NCBI GenBank assembly: GCA_937983475.1
Contig: CALJZV010000132.1
Location: 1 to 5,511, forward strand
Source: an uncultured Verrucomicrobiales bacterium
GTDB taxonomy: Bacteria > Verrucomicrobiota > Verrucomicrobiia > Limisphaerales > JACDHS01
Length of the DNA stretch: 5,511 nt
Direction: 5' to 3'
Part shown: piece by piece, positions 1 to 5,511 of the stretch
Numbering within the stretch: position 1 is the first letter of the stretch
Layout: every line of letters begins with the position of its first letter
Translations under genes and position numbers: made by a program
Notes under the pieces: model-generated
Told to the model about the DNA's origin: nothing
Seen by the model: only the letters and a program-made list of their open reading frames with translations
Databases searched by the model: none

Positions 1-1152
1 ATCTGCAACGCCGACGAATCCGAGCCGGGCACCTTCAAGGACCGCCAGATCATTTACAAGGACCCGCACCAGCTCATCGAGGGGATGATCCTCTCCTGCT
101 ACGCCAACGATGTGAAGCTGGCCTACATTTACATCCGGGGCGAGTTCGTCGAGGGCGCAAAGATTCTCAACCGGGCGCTCAAGGAGGCCCGCGAGAAGAA
201 TTTTTTGGGCAAGAACATTCTCGGCACCGGGTATGATTTGGACATCTGGGTGCATCGCGGCGCGGGCGCCTATATTTGCGGCGAGGAAACCGGCCTGATT
301 GAGTCGCTGGAGGGCAAGCGCGCCTATCCGCGCATCAAGCCGCCATATTTTCCGGCAGTGCTCGGCCTTTACATGTGCCCGACCATCGTCAACAACGTCG
401 AGACCCTCTGCCATGTGAAGCACATCGTGGAACTGGGCGGCGACGCCTATTCCAAGCTCGGCACGCCCAACAACACCGGCACCCGGATTGTCAGCCTGAG
501 CGGGCAGGTCAAAAAGCCCGGCTATTACGAAATTGAAGTCGGCAAGGCCACGTTGGGCGAGCTGATCTTCCATGAGAAATTCGGCGGCGGACTGCGCGAC
601 GGGCGCAAGCTCAAGGCCATCATTCCCGGGGGTTCCTCGGCCAAAGTCTTCAAGGCGGGCGAGAAATTCAAACTCAAGAAAAAGAACGCCGACGGCAGCA
701 TGACCGAAGTGGAAACCGACATGCTCGATCTGCCTTACGATTTTGACTCGCTTCAGCAGGCCGGCACGATGTCCGGCTCGGGCGCGATCATTGTCATGGA
801 CGATTCCACGGACATCGTCGAGGCGCTTGCGAATCTCTCCGAATTTTACGCGCACGAAAGCTGCGGCCAATGCACGCCCTGCCGCGAGGGGTCGCTCTGG
901 ATGAGCAAGGCGCTGCATCGTTTGACCCACGGTCATGGCCGCAAGCAGGACGCCGATTACCTGCTCAACATCGCCCAGAACATCCAGGGTCGGACGATTT
1001 GCGCGTTTGGCGAGGCCTGCTCGTGGCCGGTGTTGAGCTTTGTGAAGAAGTTCAAAGAGGACTTTGAAAGCAAGGGCGCCGCGGACGAGGCGCGCGCCAA
1101 GGGGGCCGGGCCTTCAAGCGAAATGAAAATCGCGGCGAGCCCAAACATGTGA
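1..1152 (+). CDS. nuoF: NADH-quinone oxidoreductase subunit F (NuoF), 5'-truncated by window edge
   Basis: This is the C-terminal 383 residues of the FMN- and NADH-binding subunit of complex I, which oxidises NADH in the cytoplasmic peripheral arm. The frame is open from base 1 and enters at ICNADESEPGTFKDR, the conserved NuoF flavin/NADH segment. The glycine-rich FMN motif, roughly the first 90 residues, lies upstream of the window. A second signature, GAGAYICGEETG, lies at window residues 87-98. An SLBB-type region follows around residues 160-255, and the [4Fe-4S] N3 ligands are Cys288, Cys291, Cys294 (ESCGQCTPCREG) and Cys334 (TICAFGEAC). SLBB carries a lysine-rich stretch (about residues 216-242) that looks longer than in typical NuoF. 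A low-complexity tail of about 25 residues ends at ATG-TGA (1147-1152). HoxF- or HydB-type diaphorases share these motifs, but the nuoG-H-I-J neighbours settle the assignment. Confidence 0.97.
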   Translation: MCNADESEPGTFKDRQIIYKDPHQLIEGMILSCYANDVKLAYIYIRGEFVEGAKILNRALKEAREKNFLGKNILGTGYDLDIWVHRGAGAYICGEETGLIESLEGKRAYPRIKPPYFPAVLGLYMCPTIVNNVETLCHVKHIVELGGDAYSKLGTPNNTGTRIVSLSGQVKKPGYYEIEVGKATLGELIFHEKFGGGLRDGRKLKAIIPGGSSAKVFKAGEKFKLKKKNADGSMTEVETDMLDLPYDFDSLQQAGTMSGSGAIIVMDDSTDIVEALANLSEFYAHESCGQCTPCREGSLWMSKALHRLTHGHGRKQDADYLLNIAQNIQGRTICAFGEACSWPVLSFVKKFKEDFESKGAADEARAKGAGPSSEMKIAASPNM

Positions 1153-1154
1153 AT
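1147..1154 (+). repeat. 8-bp direct repeat ATGTGAAT, left copy
   Basis: ATGTGAAT covers the last Met codon and stop of nuoF plus two bases. The same octamer occurs at 1694-1701, where it covers the last Met codon and stop of the toxin. Together the copies frame the toxin-antitoxin cassette. The match is seen directly; reading it as an insertion scar is inference. Confidence 0.45.
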
Positions 1155-1164
1155 TTATTATCGA

Positions 1165-1178
1165 ACTCCTTACTCCTT
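1165..1178 (+). repeat. Tandem 7-bp repeat ACTCCTT immediately before the antitoxin ATG
   Basis: Two perfect, adjacent copies of ACTCCTT (1165-1171 and 1172-1178) abut the antitoxin ATG at 1179. CTCCTT resembles the anti-Shine-Dalgarno end of 16S rRNA rather than a ribosome binding site. Any role, such as an operator half-site or RNA pairing, is speculative. Confidence 0.4.
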
Positions 1179-1409
1179 ATGAGCGCGACCGAAACAGTAT
1201 TCATCGAGGCTCTTTCTCTGCCGACGCGAGCGAGAGCTGAGCTCGTCCACAAACTGCTTGTCAGCTTGGAGCAGGAAGCGGGATCACCTGAAATCGAAGC
1301 GGCTTGGAAACAGGAGGTTCTCGACCGAAGCAAGGCTTTCGACGAAGGAAAACTCACCGAGCGTGAAGCAGCCGGTGTGTTGCGCGATGCGTATCGGAAA
1401 TCAAAGTGA
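1179..1409 (+). CDS. Type II antitoxin, putative addiction module component family
   Basis: This is a 76-residue, strongly charged, helical protein that resembles the short antitoxins annotated as 'addiction module protein' (Unstab_antitox/TIGR02574 type). The family pattern is visible as EALSLPTRARAELVHKLLVSL (residues 10-30, starting at E10), then SPEIEAAWKQEVLDR (36-50) and a charged C-terminal part. Family members neutralise a RelE/ParE toxin encoded just downstream. The ATG at 1179 was chosen because it puts the first helix at the family's usual distance from the start. A GTG at 1149 in the same frame would add ten residues and overlap the nuoF stop by 4 bp (GTGA), so coupled initiation there is possible. 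No Shine-Dalgarno precedes 1179; a tandem ACTCCTT repeat sits there instead. The stop overlaps the toxin start. The family is recognised from sequence pattern only. I see no separate DNA-binding domain, so autoregulation is uncertain. Confidence 0.85.
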   Translation: MSATETVFIEALSLPTRARAELVHKLLVSLEQEAGSPEIEAAWKQEVLDRSKAFDEGKLTEREAAGVLRDAYRKSK

Positions 1410-1699
1410 AGCAAATAACTTTTTTGAGCGTGGCGGAGGCTGAACTAACCGAAGCCGCTCACTACTATGATGAACAACAACCAGGACTTGGGAGAGACTT
1501 TTTGGACGCTGTCCGAAACGGAACATCGGCAATCCAGCGCAACCCTGAAATGTGGGCTTATTTTGAAAAGCCGGTTCGGGGCTATTGGATTCAACCGTTT
1601 CCATACCGACTGCTTTATCGCGAGTTGCCCGACCGCATCCAAATCCTTGCAGTCATGCACTTGAGCCGACGGCCTGATTCTTGGATACAGAGAATGTGA
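1406..1699 (+). CDS. RelE/ParE-superfamily type II toxin
   Basis: This is a 97-residue small basic protein with the features of plasmid-stabilisation-type RelE/ParE toxins. The N-terminus shows the family's helical pattern (AEAELTEAAHYYDEQQPGLG, residues 10-29), followed by FLDAV (32-36) and NPEMW (46-50). The C-terminal beta-sheet shows FPYRLLYREL (65-74) and LAVMHLSRRPDSW (81-93), matching the typical FPY..LYR and AV.H..R.P..W signatures. Such toxins act in the cytoplasm, either as ribosome-dependent mRNA endonucleases or, in ParE, on gyrase; the sequence does not decide which. The GTG start at 1406 overlaps the antitoxin stop (GTGA) and places the first strand correctly, which implies translational coupling. 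GC is lower (about 51% by hand count of 1381-1680) than in nuoF. The frame is intact with no sign of decay. A 38-base gap separates its stop from nuoG. Confidence 0.9.
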   Translation: MKQITFLSVAEAELTEAAHYYDEQQPGLGRDFLDAVRNGTSAIQRNPEMWAYFEKPVRGYWIQPFPYRLLYRELPDRIQILAVMHLSRRPDSWIQRM

Positions 1700-1701
1700 A
1701 T
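1694..1701 (+). repeat. 8-bp direct repeat ATGTGAAT, right copy
   Basis: This is the second copy of the octamer found at 1147-1154, placed over the toxin's terminal ATG-TGA. Removing one copy together with the sequence between the two would leave an intact nuoF stop 39 bases before the nuoG start, that is, an ordinary nuoF-nuoG junction. Confidence 0.45.
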
Positions 1702-1703
1702 GG

Positions 1704-1733
1704 TTGAGACAAGTTCGAAATAGAAGCTTTAAT
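1704..1733 (+). promoter_or_regulatory. Possible sigma-70-type promoter directly before nuoG
   Basis: TTGAGA (1704-1709) and TTTAAT (1728-1733) are separated by 18 bases and each matches five of six consensus positions. The -10 element ends four bases before the nuoG ATG, so transcription would start at or next to the start codon and give a leaderless mRNA. The gap is AT-rich and only 38 bases long, so a chance match is quite possible. Confidence 0.25.
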
Positions 1734-1737
1734 TTCC

Positions 1738-3462
1738 ATGTCGAATCCAACGACAACCGAATCCAAGCCCGCGCCGCCGCCTGTTGAGAAAATAAAAATC
1801 AAGGTGGACGGACGGGAAATTGAAGTGCCCAAGATGATGCCGGACTGGCAGGGCAAGCTTCAGCCCACCACCATGCTCCAGGCTTGCGCGCTGGCTGGCG
1901 TGGAAATTCCCCATTATTGCTATCATCCAAAGCTCCCGGTGGCCGGTAATTGCCGCATGTGTCTGGTGGAGTTTGGCACCCCGATGATGGGTCCGGATCG
2001 CAAGCCTGTTCTCAACGAGGACGGCACGCCCAAGATTGCCAAGTCGGTGCTGCCTTACGAGCCGGGAACCCCGCGCGGCGCCATCGGTTGCGCCACGCCC
2101 ATCACACCCGGCATGGAGCTTTATCCCAGCTCGCCCGCGACCAAACAGATGCGCGAGGCGATCATGGAATCGCTCCTGATCAATCACCCGCTGGATTGCC
2201 CGATTTGCGACCAGGCCGGCGAATGCAAATTGCAGGAGTACTCGGTGGACTACGGCAAGTCCGCCAGCCGCTTTGTCGAAGAGAAGGTTCACAAGCCCAA
2301 GCAGGTGGACCTCGGCCCCCGAATCATGCTGGATGATGAGCGCTGTATTCTCTGCACCCGCTGCATCCGCTTTACCAAGGACATCGTCGGCGACGACAAG
2401 TTGGGCATCGTCAACCGGGGCAGCTATAACACCATCGCCGCGTATCCTGGCACGCAGTTTGACAACAATTACACGCTCAACACCGTGGACATCTGCCCGG
2501 TGGGCGCGCTGACCTCGAAGGATTTCCGTTTCAAGATGCGCGTCTGGTTTCTCAAGGAAACCAAGAGCCTCTGCACCAGTTGCGGCACCGGTTGCAACAC
2601 CATTATCGGCTCGCGGGAAAATAAAATGTACCGGTACGAGCCGCGGGAAAACGACGCCGTCAATTCGACTTGGATGTGTGATTACGGCCGCCTGAACTAC
2701 AAATGGATCAACCGTCCCGACCGGTTGTCCAAGGTGGCGGGTTCCCGGTTCAAAGGTGAAATCCCTTCTGAGGTCTGGCTGGAGGCCGTCAAGGCGATTC
2801 TCGCCGTGTTGAACAAGGCTCCGCAAGACTCGGTGGCGATCGTGGCGTCGGCGCGGCAGACCAATGAGGAGCTTTATTTAATTAAGAAGATGGCCGACAA
2901 GCTTGGCGCCATCACCGACTCAGTGCCCCGGACAGGTGAGAGCGATCGTTTACTACTCCATGAGGACCGCAATCCCAACAGCACCGGCGCGAGATTGATC
3001 GGCATTTCGCCGCAACAGATGGGTTCCAATTTGCCCAAAATCGCCGACGGCATCCGCACCGGCCAGATTCGCACGCTCCTTGTGATTGGCGAGGACGTGA
3101 CCAGGCACGGCATTGGCGCGGAACTGCTCCAGAAACTCGACAACCTGATTGTCAGCGACATTCTGCCGAGCAAGACCACCGAATTGGCGCATATCCTTTT
3201 GCCCGGGTGCGCCCATGGCGAAAAGCGCGGCAGCTTCGTCAACGTCAAGGGACGGGTGCAACGCTTCATGAAGGCGATGGAAGGCCCGGGCGAAGCGCGA
3301 CCGGAATGGGAATTTTTAAAGGAACTGGTTGAAGGAGTGACCGGCCGCACCGGCCCCGCCACCATCGAAGGATTGTTCAACCAGATGGCAAAGGACGTTC
3401 CTGCGTTCAACGAATTAACCTGGGCGGCGTTGGGAGACCAAGGCGTGACCGTGCCGCTATGA
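1738..3462 (+). CDS. nuoG: NADH-quinone oxidoreductase subunit G (NuoG), short form
   Basis: This is the 574-residue iron-sulfur subunit that carries electrons from NuoF towards NuoI. After a proline-rich N-terminus, the ferredoxin-like domain has [2Fe-2S] ligands Cys61, Cys72, Cys75 and Cys118. The His/Cys [4Fe-4S] site is His150, Cys154, Cys157, Cys163. The next [4Fe-4S] site is Cys203, Cys206, Cys209, with Cys253 in DICPVGAL. A further set, Cys279, Cys282, Cys286 and Cys314, has spacing C-x2-C-x3-C-x27-C, the signature of the off-pathway N7 cluster found in E. coli and Thermus NuoG. The rest (about 320-574) is a reduced molybdopterin-oxidoreductase-like domain with no recognisable cofactor or catalytic site. 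Family members are often 680-900 residues, so this form is short, but the frame is continuous and its end overlaps nuoH by ATGA. The start at 1738 follows only a weak GAAG element (1723-1726). Confidence 0.97.
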   Translation: MSNPTTTESKPAPPPVEKIKIKVDGREIEVPKMMPDWQGKLQPTTMLQACALAGVEIPHYCYHPKLPVAGNCRMCLVEFGTPMMGPDRKPVLNEDGTPKIAKSVLPYEPGTPRGAIGCATPITPGMELYPSSPATKQMREAIMESLLINHPLDCPICDQAGECKLQEYSVDYGKSASRFVEEKVHKPKQVDLGPRIMLDDERCILCTRCIRFTKDIVGDDKLGIVNRGSYNTIAAYPGTQFDNNYTLNTVDICPVGALTSKDFRFKMRVWFLKETKSLCTSCGTGCNTIIGSRENKMYRYEPRENDAVNSTWMCDYGRLNYKWINRPDRLSKVAGSRFKGEIPSEVWLEAVKAILAVLNKAPQDSVAIVASARQTNEELYLIKKMADKLGAITDSVPRTGESDRLLLHEDRNPNSTGARLIGISPQQMGSNLPKIADGIRTGQIRTLLVIGEDVTRHGIGAELLQKLDNLIVSDILPSKTTELAHILLPGCAHGEKRGSFVNVKGRVQRFMKAMEGPGEARPEWEFLKELVEGVTGRTGPATIEGLFNQMAKDVPAFNELTWAALGDQGVTVPL

Positions 3463-4580
3463 CTTTAATGATGGACACGCAATTCTTATTTTTTAGTTTG
3501 CTGAAGGTCGTCGGCGTCTTTGCCGTGGTGCTGACGATTGTGGCGTACTCCGTGTTGGCTGAGCGCAAAATTTCCGCCGCCATCCAGGACCGCCTTGGTC
3601 CCAATCGCGTGGCGTTGCCGTTGATCGGATCCATCCCGGTGATTGGGCCGTTTTTGACACGCTTGGGCATCTGGCAACCGCTGGCGGACGGCCTAAAGTC
3701 GCTGCTGAAGGAGGACTTCACGCCGGATTATGTGAGGAAAGTATACTTCTGGCTGGCACCGGCAATCACGATGGTTCCGGCCTTCGTTGTCCTGGCGGTG
3801 ATTCCCTTTGGCTCCTACCTTGGAAGCCAGAAGATGGTCATTGCCGATTTGAACGTGGGCATTCTTTACACCTTCGGCATCGTTTCACTGGGCGTTTACG
3901 GCATCGTTCTGGCAGGATACGCCTCCAACTCCAAGTATCCGTTTTTGGGCGGCATTCGCTCCAGCGCGCAGATGATTTCCTACGAAATCGCGATGGGCAT
4001 GTCGGTGGTGCCGGTCTTTTTGATTGTCGGCCAATTGAACCTGAGCGAAGTCATCGCCTATCAGGCCAAGCACGGATGGCTGGCGTTTCCGTTTTTTGCC
4101 CAGGAACAGACGGCGATGAGCTACGTGCTCTGGCCGGTGGCGTTGATTTCCTTCTTCATTTTTTTGGTGTCCGCCTTTGCGGAAACCAACCGGTTGCCCT
4201 TTGATTTGCCGGAGTCCGAAACCGAGCTGGTTGCCGGTTACAACACCGAATACAGCTCGATGAAATTCGCGCTCTTTTTCATGGGCGAATACTGCAACAT
4301 GGTGGCCGCCTCTGCCATGATGGTGGTGCTGTTTTTCGGCGGCTGGACGCTGCCGTTTGCCGGGCTGGACCAGCCGGCCACAAGCATTGGCATGGGGCTG
4401 GCGCACATCGGCATCTTTTTGGGCAAAGTCGTGGTGTTTTTGGGGCTGTTCATCTGGGTGCGGTGGATGCTTCCGCGCTTCCGGTATGACCAGTTGATGG
4501 ACCTGGGGTGGCGCCGGTTCATTCCGCTGGCGCTGGCCAACATCCTGGTCGCGGCAGTGGTGCTTTGGGTGAAAAGCTGA
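3459..4580 (+). CDS. nuoH: NADH-quinone oxidoreductase subunit H (NuoH)
   Basis: This 373-residue polytopic membrane protein sits at the junction of the peripheral and membrane arms, where the quinone site is formed and redox energy is coupled to proton movement. Signature segments are SVLAERKISAAIQDRLGPNR (31-50), ADGLKSLLKED (76-86), GIRSSAQMISYEIAMG (165-180) and the acidic loop AETNRLPFDLPESETELVAG (241-260). About eight hydrophobic helices are visible, near residues 8-31, 95-117, 132-154, 175-195, 220-241, 270-295, 310-335 and 352-370, as expected for NuoH. The length is slightly above the common 320-350 residues. The ATG at 3459 overlaps the nuoG stop by four bases; in-frame ATGs at 3468 and 3471 are alternatives. 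No clear Shine-Dalgarno is present, so translation is probably coupled to nuoG. Confidence 0.98.
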   Translation: MTLMMDTQFLFFSLLKVVGVFAVVLTIVAYSVLAERKISAAIQDRLGPNRVALPLIGSIPVIGPFLTRLGIWQPLADGLKSLLKEDFTPDYVRKVYFWLAPAITMVPAFVVLAVIPFGSYLGSQKMVIADLNVGILYTFGIVSLGVYGIVLAGYASNSKYPFLGGIRSSAQMISYEIAMGMSVVPVFLIVGQLNLSEVIAYQAKHGWLAFPFFAQEQTAMSYVLWPVALISFFIFLVSAFAETNRLPFDLPESETELVAGYNTEYSSMKFALFFMGEYCNMVAASAMMVVLFFGGWTLPFAGLDQPATSIGMGLAHIGIFLGKVVVFLGLFIWVRWMLPRFRYDQLMDLGWRRFIPLALANILVAAVVLWVKS

Positions 4581-4646
4581 CCCGGCTTTCAAATTCCAGA
4601 TCAAGCGCATTTGAAATTTGAAACCTGAACATTTTGAAAATTTAGA
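4581..4646. repeat. AT-rich nuoH-nuoI spacer with TTTGAAA repeats and an inverted repeat
   Basis: This 66-base spacer holds TTTCAAATT (4587-4595) and its exact reverse complement AATTTGAAA (4615-4623), a 9-bp stem with a 19-base loop. The right arm lies in two tandem TTTGAAA heptamers (4610-4623), and a related TTTTGAAAA follows at 4632-4640. The stem is weak, all A/T except one G-C pair, and has no trailing U-run like a strong terminator. It could be a small dispersed repeat, an mRNA processing site or simple slippage-prone sequence. It contains no gene. Confidence 0.45.
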
Positions 4647-5150
4647 ATGATCGTCAAACGCAAAGAACTGAGTTTTTGGGAGAGGCTTTACCTGCCGGCC
4701 ATCATCGGCGGGTTTAAGGTCACCTTGCGGCATTTCTTCCGCAAAAAAGTGACCATGCAGTATCCCGAGGAGAAATGGGTTGTGCCCGAGGGGTATCGCG
4801 GCGCGCCCTACCTGGTGAAGGACCCCGAGGGCAACACCAAATGTGTCTCCTGCCAGTTGTGCGAGTTTGTTTGCCCGCCCAAGGCGATCAAAATCACGCC
4901 TCCAGGCCCCGATGGACAAGCTGCGGACCGCCCCGCTGCGGAGAAGATGCCCAAGGAATTTGAGATCAACATGCTCCGGTGCATTTTCTGCGGCTACTGC
5001 CAGGAGGTTTGCCCCGAGGAAGCCATTTTTCTCATGAAGGATTATTCGCTCAATGGCGAAAGCCGCAAGGAGATGATTTTCAACAAGGAAAAGCTTCTCG
5101 CGCTGGGCGGCGTTCACGAGGACAAAATCTGGAAGTGGAAGAACAAATGA
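4647..5150 (+). CDS. nuoI: NADH-quinone oxidoreductase subunit I (NuoI), 2x[4Fe-4S] ferredoxin-like
   Basis: This 167-residue subunit carries clusters N6a and N6b, which link the NuoG chain to the final cluster N2. Two classic motifs are present: CVSCQLCEFVCP (Cys66, 69, 72, 76) and CIFCGYCQEVCP (Cys112, 115, 118, 122). In this family the fourth cysteine of each motif ligates the other cluster. The N-terminal 60 residues contain an amphipathic region (WERLYLPAIIGGFKVTLRHF, residues 11-30) of the kind that anchors NuoI against the membrane arm. The 35-residue linker between the motifs is similar to that in Thermus-type NuoI. Unlike its neighbours the gene does not overlap the one before it: a 66-base AT-rich spacer separates it from nuoH. 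I see no good Shine-Dalgarno before the ATG. Its stop overlaps the nuoJ start (ATGA). Confidence 0.97.
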   Translation: MIVKRKELSFWERLYLPAIIGGFKVTLRHFFRKKVTMQYPEEKWVVPEGYRGAPYLVKDPEGNTKCVSCQLCEFVCPPKAIKITPPGPDGQAADRPAAEKMPKEFEINMLRCIFCGYCQEVCPEEAIFLMKDYSLNGESRKEMIFNKEKLLALGGVHEDKIWKWKNK

Positions 5151-5511
5151 GCGCCGCTGACATTGCCTTCTACATTTTTGCCGCGCTGACTGTCCTGTGC
5201 GGTGTCATGGTCGTGGCCAATCCTGTCAGCCGCAACCCGGTCACCAGCGCGATGTTCCTGGTGATGACCATTGTCTGCATGGCCGGATTGTTTGTGCTGC
5301 TGCATGCGTTCTTTTTGGCGGCGGTACAGATTCTGGTTTACGCAGGCGCGGTGATTGTTTTGTTCCTGTTTGTCATCATGCTGCTCGACCTGAAGGAGGA
5401 GGAGCGGCGCAAAATCAAGCTGGTGACCGCCGGGTTGGGCACTGTTTCTGTCGGCGCGATTGTTTTTTTGATTGTGCGCTCGGTGCATCAGGCCGGGTTT
5501 TCAGCGTTGAC
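5147..5511 (+). CDS. nuoJ: NADH-quinone oxidoreductase subunit J (NuoJ), 3'-truncated by window edge
   Basis: This is the N-terminal 121 residues of a membrane-arm subunit. The family signature is clear: NPVTSAMFLV (residues 30-39), then FFLAAVQILVYAGAVIVLFL (55-74), the most conserved helix of NuoJ, which contains the bulged segment implicated in conformational coupling. Hydrophobic helices lie near 5-24, 33-53, 57-80 and 91-110, with a charged loop DLKEEERRKIK (81-91) between the third and fourth. Family members are usually about 160-200 residues, so roughly a third or more lies beyond the window. The ATG overlaps the nuoI stop by four bases, and a weak GGAAG (5137-5141) lies five bases upstream. 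Translation is likely coupled to nuoI. Confidence 0.97.
   Translation, partial: MSAADIAFYIFAALTVLCGVMVVANPVSRNPVTSAMFLVMTIVCMAGLFVLLHAFFLAAVQILVYAGAVIVLFLFVIMLLDLKEEERRKIKLVTAGLGTVSVGAIVFLIVRSVHQAGFSAL

Noticed and set aside
1..1152. HoxF/HydB-type hydrogenase diaphorase instead of NuoF
   Set aside because: The motifs alone would allow it, but the downstream nuoG, nuoH, nuoI and nuoJ genes place it in complex I.
1052..1414. 120-codon minus-strand open frame across the nuoF end and antitoxin
   Set aside because: It overlaps two supported genes and the translation has no domain character. An antisense regulator of the TA pair would need promoter evidence that I do not see.
1161..1718. TCGAACT (1161-1167) and AGTTCGA (1712-1718) as terminal inverted repeats of a mobile element
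   Set aside because: The right arm lies outside the right direct repeat while the left arm lies inside the left one. This is not the normal terminal-repeat/target-duplication geometry, and seven bases is short enough to be chance.
1729..2826. 365-codon open frame on the minus strand opposite nuoG
   Set aside because: It is antiphase to a gene with a full set of iron-sulfur ligands. Its translation has no recognisable motif and is rich in His, Arg and Ala, as expected of an antisense shadow.
4587..4623. Inverted repeat after nuoH as an intrinsic terminator
   Set aside because: The stem is nearly all A/T with a 19-base loop and no following T-run, and the complex I genes continue on the same strand. 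A terminator is not supported.
4611..4646. Promoter before nuoI (TTGAAA at 4618 with TTTAGA at 4641)
   Set aside because: The -10 candidate matches only three of six consensus positions, and the TTGAAA is part of the repeat, so it was not called.
3885..5117. 410-codon open frame on the minus strand opposite nuoH and nuoI
   Set aside because: It spans two confident plus-strand genes and the spacer between them. Its product is a low-complexity His/Gln/Arg-rich sequence with no family resemblance.

Overview
The window is a piece of a bacterial operon for respiratory complex I (proton-pumping NADH:quinone oxidoreductase). All of it reads left to right on the + strand. The order is nuoF (5' end cut off by the window), a two-gene toxin-antitoxin (TA) cassette, nuoG, nuoH, nuoI and nuoJ (3' end cut off). 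Every nuo product is identified by cofactor or membrane motifs visible in the translation. These include a complete set of iron-sulfur ligands in NuoF (N3), NuoG (the [2Fe-2S] cluster plus three [4Fe-4S] clusters, including the variable N7 site) and NuoI (two [4Fe-4S] clusters).

Layout: 1-1152 nuoF C-terminal part; 1179-1409 antitoxin of the 'putative addiction module component' family; 1406-1699 RelE/ParE-superfamily toxin; 1738-3462 nuoG; 3459-4580 nuoH; 4581-4646 an AT-rich spacer with TTTGAAA-type repeats; 4647-5150 nuoI; 5147-5511 nuoJ start. Three junctions are 4-bp stop/start overlaps (antitoxin-toxin GTGA, nuoG-nuoH ATGA, nuoI-nuoJ ATGA), as expected of a translationally coupled operon. 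No gap is longer than 66 bases. There are no RNA genes, CRISPR arrays or transposase genes. Long minus-strand open frames opposite nuoG, nuoH and nuoI are shadows.

How the genes work together: NuoF takes electrons from NADH through FMN and N3, NuoG relays them through its cluster chain, NuoI passes them on to the N2-side module, and NuoH and NuoJ belong to the membrane arm, with NuoH forming part of the quinone site. The TA pair has no known role in this enzyme. It appears to be an insertion between nuoF and nuoG, which are normally adjacent, and is probably carried on the same transcript.

Organism: a GC-moderate bacterium (hand counts near 60% in nuoF, near 51% in the toxin) with poor Shine-Dalgarno signals and a Thermus-like iron-sulfur ligand pattern. 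The sequence style reminds me of Verrucomicrobiota (Pedosphaera/Limisphaerales type), but that is an impression from protein character and was not tested. The main unusual point is the intact TA module nested in a core respiratory operon. It is bounded by an 8-bp direct repeat and followed by a promoter-like sequence close to the nuoG start. I see no evidence of a wholly new biological system.
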